Shown here piece by piece: positions 41,187 to 45,401 of a stretch of DNA of 45,401 bases. Location of the stretch: assembly GCA_003258735.1 (NCBI GenBank), contig QHME01000017.1, positions 1-45,401 on the forward strand. The letters run 5' to 3'. The notes under the pieces were generated by a model that was not told where the DNA came from, made no database searches, and saw only the letters and a program-made list of their open reading frames with translations. Each line of letters begins with the position of its first letter. Positions within the stretch are counted from its first letter, which is position 1. This DNA comes from Candidatus Melainabacteria bacterium (lineage in GTDB: Bacteria > Cyanobacteriota > Vampirovibrionia > Gastranaerophilales > Gastranaerophilaceae). Made by a program: the position numbers and the translations under genes.

Positions 41187-41581
41187 AAAAATTATTAGTT
41201 TCATTATTAGCTTTATCAGTTGTAGGTTTGGGCTCTGTAGCTAATGCCGGTACTATCGGTGACGCTTTGCAAAATGCTGCAAACAACGTTAATAAGCATG
41301 AACAAGCTGTAACTCAAGCACAAAAAGATGCTCAAGCAAGACAAGCTGCTAACAGAAAAGCTTGGGAAAAGAAACAACAAGAATTGAAGAAAAAACATGA
41401 ACAAGCGAAGAAGGATGCAGAAAAAGCTCAAAAAGAACGTCAACAAGCTTTAGAAAAGAAAAAACAAGAACTAAAGAAAAAACATGAACAAGCACAAAAA
41501 GACGCTCGAGCAAGACAAGCTGCTAACCAAAAAGCTCTTCAAAAGAAAAAAGATGCTTGGAATACTTTAATTGGAAAATAA
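41183..41581 (+). CDS. Exported Lys/Gln/Ala-rich repeat protein
   Basis: 132 residues. Signal peptide (cleavage near ANAGT, about 22). The mature part is one long charged helix with internal duplication: KDAQARQAANRKA / KDARARQAANQKA and KKQQELKKKHEQAKKDA / KKKQELKKKHEQAQKDA. The ATGA overlap with the previous gene and AAAGGAGAAAAGGA just upstream indicate coupled translation. A hairpin terminator follows. Probably a periplasmic rod-like or cell-wall-interacting protein; no family recognised. Confidence 0.8.
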   Translation: MKKLLVSLLALSVVGLGSVANAGTIGDALQNAANNVNKHEQAVTQAQKDAQARQAANRKAWEKKQQELKKKHEQAKKDAEKAQKERQQALEKKKQELKKKHEQAQKDARARQAANQKALQKKKDAWNTLIGK

Positions 41582-41607
41582 GCTCAAATATAAGTGTAAC
41601 AAATTTG

Positions 41608-41634
41608 GCGGAACTTTATTTTATAAAGTTCCGC
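41608..41634 (+). terminator. Hairpin terminator after the exported coiled-coil pair
   Basis: Perfect 11-bp stem GCGGAACTTTA / TAAAGTTCCGC with a 5-nt loop, followed by TATGTTTTG. Confidence 0.75.
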
Positions 41635-41640
41635 TATGTT

Positions 41641-41669
41641 TTGCCAGAATGTTTTGTCTATGATAAAAT
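41641..41669 (+). promoter_or_regulatory. Predicted promoter of the acetolactate-synthase-like gene
   Basis: TTGCCA (41641-41646), 17 nt, TAAAAT (41664-41669). The leader holds TGGGGA before the ATG at 41695. Confidence 0.5.
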
Positions 41670-41694
41670 GATTGTGATATGGGGATTATAATTT

Positions 41695-43326
41695 ATGCTA
41701 ACCAAAAATAATACATGCATCAAAAATGGAGCAAAAATTCTTATAGATACACTTGCAGATCTTGGGGTGGATACTATATTTGGCTATCCTGGGGGTATTG
41801 TTTTAGATTTGTATAACGAATTATATAATCAATCAGATATAAGGCATATTTTGGTTCGTCATGAACAGTCTGCAGTACATGCTGCGGAAGGATATGCACG
41901 GGTTATGGGAAAATGCGGAGTTGTTCTTGTTACATCAGGTCCTGGAGCAACTAATACCGTTTCTGGTATAGTTAATGCTTATCTTGATGGGTATCCGCTT
42001 GTAGTTTTGACCGGTCAGGTTTTTAATAATTTGCTTGGTAAAAATGCATTTCAAGAGGCTGATATTTGCGATATTACAAAATCTTGTACCAAGAAAGTCT
42101 ATCAAATAAAATCTGCTGATGAAATTCAGGATGTTTTAATTGAAGCTTTTACTCTGGCAAATTCAGGCAAAAAAGGTCCTGTTGTAATTGATATGGTAAA
42201 AGATATATTTAAGCAAGATGCGCTATATAAAAATGTTTCTGTGAATTTACCAAAAGAATCTTTGGTAAAAGCTGCTGATGTTCAAAGAATATATGAAAGA
42301 ATTTTAAGTTCAGCAAGACCTGTAATTGTAGCTGGTGGTGGAGTTGTTCATTCAAAAGCTGAAAATGAATTAGAAAAATTTGTAAAAGTTATGAATATTC
42401 CTATAGTTTCAACAATGATGGGGTTAGGAACATTTCCTCAAAATTTGCCAAACTATTTAGGTATGATTGGAATTTTTGGGGACAAGGCTGCAAATCAGCT
42501 TTTAAAAGAGTCAGATTTAATTATCTCTCTTGGTGCTAGATTTAATGACCGTATTACTTGTATGTTTGAAAAATCGGATTTTGATTCAAAATTTATTCAA
42601 ATTGATATAAACGAAAAGGAAATTTCAAACTTTGTAAAGGCTACGGACTATATCGTTTGTGATATCAAAGATTTCTTGACAAAATTAAATGAATTAGATT
42701 GCCGAGAACAGATTTTTGAAAATTGGTTGAGAAAAGTACAAGATTTGCGTAAATTAAATGTTTTCAGGGAGAGGAAAACGAACTTGCTCCATTCTTTTGA
42801 AGTTTTGCGCAAGATTGAAGAATTTACTAAAGGTAAATCTATTACATTTACATCAGAGGTCGGACAACATCAATTGTGGGCAGTTCAAAATATCTCACAA
42901 AATAAAGATAGACGAATTTTAGTATCTGGTGGTTCCGGTACTATGGGGTTTGGTTTCCCTGCAGCAATTGGTGTTGCTGTTGCAAAGTCTGAAAATCCAG
43001 TTGTTTGTATTACTGGAGATGGTTCTTTTCAAATGGGACTTCATGAACTTGCGACATGCGCTGATTACCATTTGAATATAAAAATTATGATTTTGAATAA
43101 TGGTTATTTGGGTATGGTTAGACAACTGCAAGAAAAGCAATGTCATAGTCATTATTCTCAAACTAAAATTTCAAATCCTGATTTTGTAAAGTTAGCTCAA
43201 AGCTATGGCTTACAGGGAATTAGGGTATCCACTGTTGACCAAATCGACGAAGCTTTAAGCTTGGCATTTTCAACAAATGAAACATTTGTTATAGATTTTG
43301 CAATTGAACCTATGGAAGTGTTATAA
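41695..43326 (+). CDS. Acetolactate-synthase large-subunit-like ThDP enzyme
   Basis: 543 residues (IlvB proteins are usually 560-590). ThDP-activating Glu57 in HEQSAVHAAEGYAR, FAD-type motif LGARFNDRIT (279-288), and the ThDP motif GDGS...NN (441-469) all fit acetolactate synthase, which condenses pyruvate for branched-chain amino acids. The conserved Trp of MVRQWQ is Leu478, and the QVPR-equivalent position reads QVFN. No ilvN regulatory subunit or other ilv gene is adjacent. Either a real but diverged IlvB or a related ThDP enzyme with another acceptor. Confidence 0.82.
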   Translation: MLTKNNTCIKNGAKILIDTLADLGVDTIFGYPGGIVLDLYNELYNQSDIRHILVRHEQSAVHAAEGYARVMGKCGVVLVTSGPGATNTVSGIVNAYLDGYPLVVLTGQVFNNLLGKNAFQEADICDITKSCTKKVYQIKSADEIQDVLIEAFTLANSGKKGPVVIDMVKDIFKQDALYKNVSVNLPKESLVKAADVQRIYERILSSARPVIVAGGGVVHSKAENELEKFVKVMNIPIVSTMMGLGTFPQNLPNYLGMIGIFGDKAANQLLKESDLIISLGARFNDRITCMFEKSDFDSKFIQIDINEKEISNFVKATDYIVCDIKDFLTKLNELDCREQIFENWLRKVQDLRKLNVFRERKTNLLHSFEVLRKIEEFTKGKSITFTSEVGQHQLWAVQNISQNKDRRILVSGGSGTMGFGFPAAIGVAVAKSENPVVCITGDGSFQMGLHELATCADYHLNIKIMILNNGYLGMVRQLQEKQCHSHYSQTKISNPDFVKLAQSYGLQGIRVSTVDQIDEALSLAFSTNETFVIDFAIEPMEVL

Positions 43327-43396
43327 TAATAAAACAGACATGGTAGGAAGAATTTTATTTACCCCATACGACATTAGTTAAGAGGCTTGAACAATA

Positions 43397-43570
43397 ATGA
43401 ATGAAACAGTTATAAAAGAGATTAAATCAATATATTCAGGTAGGATTAAATCAAATAATCCAGCGGTAGTTGCCCCTGAAATTCGCACAATAAAACCATC
43501 AAAAAAAGCTAATAAAACGTTTTTTAATGGTGTTATTGATAAGTTAAATATTGTAGTCAATGACAAATAA
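43397..43570 (+). CDS. Small basic protein (57 residues)
   Basis: MNETVIKEIKSIYSGRIKSN and onward, ending KLNIVVNDK; 57 residues, Lys-rich, no signal or membrane segment. AAGAGG lies 11 nt upstream, slightly far. It fills the gap between the acetolactate-synthase-like gene and the convergent purN, ending 2 nt before the purN stop. The opposite-strand frame here codes a hydrophobic peptide without a ribosome-binding site. Function unknown. Confidence 0.5.
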   Translation: MNETVIKEIKSIYSGRIKSNNPAVVAPEIRTIKPSKKANKTFFNGVIDKLNIVVNDK

Positions 43571-43572
43571 TT

Positions 43573-44181
43573 TTAATGGCAGTTATCACAATTGCCTGAA
43601 CATCCTCCGCTTTTGTGACAAGAGGATTTGAACAGGTCTTGAAAATCAAAGACTTTGTCGTTTAACAATGTGTCAATTACAACAGGATAAACTTTTGCGC
43701 TAACTGTATCTATTTCTGCACAAAATTCTCCAAAATGTGTTGTTAAGCCTATCAAAACAGGATATTGAGCAATAATTTTATCGTAAAAATTTTCATCAGT
43801 AACATGGTGAATTGTTATTCCACTTACTTTTACACCTGAGGTGTAAGCTCTTTGTAGTGAATCTTTACCCTCAAATGCAGGTAATAAAGATGGGTGTAAG
43901 TTGATGAATTTTGAACACTCAATTGTTGAAGTGCTTATTTCTTGTTCATAATCTGCTATTGCAACTATATCAAAATTATTTGCTCCAAAATATTGGGTGT
44001 TTTCTTCATTTGGCAGATATCTGTTTTTAATGCTAAGCTCTTGCGCTTTTTTTAGCGGCTCAGAATCTACGCTATCAGACAGGCATGTTATTTCAACATC
44101 TTTGTTGTCTTTAAAATATTCAGTGACAGCCTCAAGTATTTTAGAATTATTTGAAGTTAATATTGCAATTTTTTTCGTCAT
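43573..44181 (-). CDS. purN: Phosphoribosylglycinamide formyltransferase-like protein with Cys-rich tail
   Basis: 202 residues. PurN transfers formyl from 10-formyl-THF to GAR. The active-site segment FINLHPSLLPAFEGKDSLQR retains the catalytic Asn and His, and the later HHVTDENFYDKIIAQ supplies the Asp. The Gly-rich N-terminal loop is altered (AILTSNNSKILEAV), so the substrate may differ. The last 17 residues (SSCHKSGGCSGNCDNCH) add four Cys and two His, likely metal-binding. ATG at 44181 is set by GAGGAG 7 nt upstream; an earlier in-frame TTG is not preferred. Confidence 0.8.
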   Translation of the reverse strand: MTKKIAILTSNNSKILEAVTEYFKDNKDVEITCLSDSVDSEPLKKAQELSIKNRYLPNEENTQYFGANNFDIVAIADYEQEISTSTIECSKFINLHPSLLPAFEGKDSLQRAYTSGVKVSGITIHHVTDENFYDKIIAQYPVLIGLTTHFGEFCAEIDTVSAKVYPVVIDTLLNDKVFDFQDLFKSSCHKSGGCSGNCDNCH

Positions 44182-44213
44182 AGTAATCTCCTCTTTTTTA
44201 ATTCTTATTATAT

Positions 44214-44245
44214 AAAAAAATCCGACCTGTAAAAGGTCGGATTTA
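44214..44245 (-). terminator. Intrinsic terminator after oadB
   Basis: Minus strand: AAATCCGACCT pairs with AGGTCGGATTT around a short loop, followed by a run of T. It lies about 25 nt after the oadB stop and before purN. Confidence 0.8.
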
Positions 44246-44269
44246 ATAAAATGTTTTGCCAAATCGAAA

Positions 44270-45401
44270 TTATTTACATAGAGCAAGCAATACGCCTGCT
44301 GCTACTGCTGAACCAATTACACCGGCAACGTTTGGACCCATTGCGTGCATAAGCAGATAGTTTTGGTTGTTGTATTCCAAACCTACTTTGTTTGATACAC
44401 GAGCTGCCATTGGAACAGCTGAAACCCCTGCTGAACCAATCAATGGGTTAATCAATTTAGGCTCTCTTCCTTGCATTTTTGCAGTAATAATTTCACACAA
44501 GTTCATAAGTTTTGCCATCAATACACCACCTGCTGTTGCAAATGAAAATGCGATGACACCAAGAACCAAGATGAATAGTGTTTGTACTGTCAAAAATTGT
44601 TCTGCAGATAATTTAGAACCAACGGATAGACCAAGGAATATTGTAACAATGTTGATTAGTGCGTTTTGCATAGTATCAGATAATCTATCTACTACACCAC
44701 ATTCTTTACATAAGTTACCAAATGTTAAAGCTCCAACTAATGGACATGCATCAGGTAAGAATATTATGCACAAGAATAATACAACAAGAGGGAATACGAT
44801 TTTTTCTCTTTTTGTTACAACTCTCAATTGTTCCATTTGAATTTTACGTTCTTTATCTGTAGTTAAAGCTTTCATAATAGGTGGTTGGATAACCGGAACT
44901 AATGCCATGTATGAATAAGCTGCAACTGCGATTGCTCCTAATAATTCTGGAGCAAGTCTTGATGTTACGAATATTGATGTTGGACCATCCGCACCACCGA
45001 TAATGCCGATAGCACCAGATTGCGGTAGCGTAAATCCAAAGCAGCATAAAGCTAATAAAAGTGCACCAAATATACCAAATTGTGCTGCCCCTCCTAATAA
45101 TGCCGTTTTAGGGTTTGCGATTAAAGGTCCGAAATCTGTCATTGCGCCAACACCCATAAAGATAATTAGCGGAAACAATCCTTTATGAATACCTGCTTCA
45201 TAGATTATCCCTAAAAATCCGTTAGGGTCAGCAATTCCTGCTAGCGGAATGTTAGATAGCAAACCGCCAAAAGCGATAGGTACGAGCAACAATGGCTCAA
45301 ATTGTTTTTTTATACCCAGCCACAAAAGGAATAAACAAATTAATAACATAATCGGATGACCGAATTGGTGAAGAAATTGACCAAAAGCTCCTTGGATAGA
45401 A
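44270..45401 (-). CDS. oadB: Sodium-pumping decarboxylase beta subunit (5' end cut by window edge)
   Basis: Membrane subunit of oxaloacetate/methylmalonyl-CoA/glutaconyl-CoA decarboxylase pumps, which drive Na+ export from decarboxylation. 377 codons are visible; the frame stays open to the edge (GAFGQFLHQFGHPIM precedes the internal Met at 45349), matching the family N-terminus. Motifs: IKKQFEPLLLVPIAFG, GAMTDFGPLIANPKT, GGADGPTSIFVTSRLAPELL (with the Asp used for Na+ transport), VPVIQPPIMKAL, and AMGPNVAGVIGSAVAAGVLL. The other subunits would lie upstream, outside the window. Confidence 0.94.
   Translation of the reverse strand, partial: SIQGAFGQFLHQFGHPIMLLICLFLLWLGIKKQFEPLLLVPIAFGGLLSNIPLAGIADPNGFLGIIYEAGIHKGLFPLIIFMGVGAMTDFGPLIANPKTALLGGAAQFGIFGALLLALCCFGFTLPQSGAIGIIGGADGPTSIFVTSRLAPELLGAIAVAAYSYMALVPVIQPPIMKALTTDKERKIQMEQLRVVTKREKIVFPLVVLFLCIIFLPDACPLVGALTFGNLCKECGVVDRLSDTMQNALINIVTIFLGLSVGSKLSAEQFLTVQTLFILVLGVIAFSFATAGGVLMAKLMNLCEIITAKMQGREPKLINPLIGSAGVSAVPMAARVSNKVGLEYNNQNYLLMHAMGPNVAGVIGSAVAAGVLLALCK

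Noticed and set aside
41216..41446. Minus-strand frame rich in Leu/Phe/Ser opposite the repeat protein
   Set aside because: A shadow produced by Lys/Gln/Glu-rich codons on the plus strand.
43378..43566. Minus-strand 62-codon frame
   Set aside because: Hydrophobic, no ribosome-binding site, and opposite a better small gene on the plus strand.

Overview
The window is AT-rich DNA from a diderm, flagellated, apparently fermentative bacterium. Evidence for an outer membrane: lipid A kinase LpxK, an OmpH/Skp-type chaperone, a two-POTRA outer-membrane barrel protein and two MCE/MlaD proteins. Evidence for motility: a flagellar basal-body operon. Evidence for sodium-coupled decarboxylation: OadB. 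This mix, together with many lineage-specific proteins, best fits a gut Gastranaerophilales (Melainabacteria/Vampirovibrionia) genome. That placement is inferred from gene content and remembered protein style, not from a marker-gene tree. No rRNA, tRNA, CRISPR array, transposase or integrase was seen.

Layout. 1-5673 (minus): flagellar operon fliE-fliF-fliG-like-fliH-flhA (flhA cut by the window edge), with a promoter at 5695-5723. 5872-10448: an acyltransferase (plus) whose 3' end overlaps that of a secreted trehalose-synthase-like GH13 enzyme (minus); upstream of the latter, on the same strand, are a dCMP-deaminase-like gene and a stand-alone AICAR-transformylase-like gene. 10609-13995: five genes of unrecognised function, including a 352-residue protein and a 110-residue protein that appear to share both ends. 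14245-18017 (plus): an MCE protein and lpxK, a decapitated XRE helix-turn-helix, nth, and a small unknown gene. 18107-20881: skp-like (minus) and a TpsB/FhaC-like barrel (plus), divergent. 20961-23020: bioD-bioA. 23089-29186 (minus): a second MCE protein, folP, two unknown proteins, a YhcC-type radical SAM protein, a zinc ribbon, and obg. 29444-32892 (minus): a lineage-specific island with two tandem paralogues that share an N-terminal module but have unrelated C-terminal parts, plus a filament- or phage-like protein. 33146-37092: uvrA and a pair of related exported proteins. 37093-38275: repeat-rich DNA around a dedA gene. 38276-41581: a PHP phosphoesterase (minus) divergent from a membrane protein, zinc ribbon, RNase PH and two exported coiled-coil proteins. 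41695-45401: an acetolactate-synthase-like gene with no small subunit beside it, a 57-codon gene, purN with a Cys-rich tail, and oadB (cut by the window edge).

The most unusual items are: the 29444-32892 island, with an identical 17-bp element upstream of both paralogues; a perfect inverted repeat spanning the folP start codon combined with a leaderless-type promoter; a second perfect 11-bp inverted repeat enclosing the ribosome-binding site of a 54-residue gene; a FliG-position protein without recognisable FliG motifs; an AICAR-transformylase-like protein lacking the IMP cyclohydrolase domain; and a family of palindromic intergenic repeats.

Several starts were moved to an internal Met because of Shine-Dalgarno position or family alignment: the PurH-like gene, nth, bioD, uvrA, rph, purN, the zinc ribbon, the 54-residue protein, the PHP protein and the exported protein at 40845.
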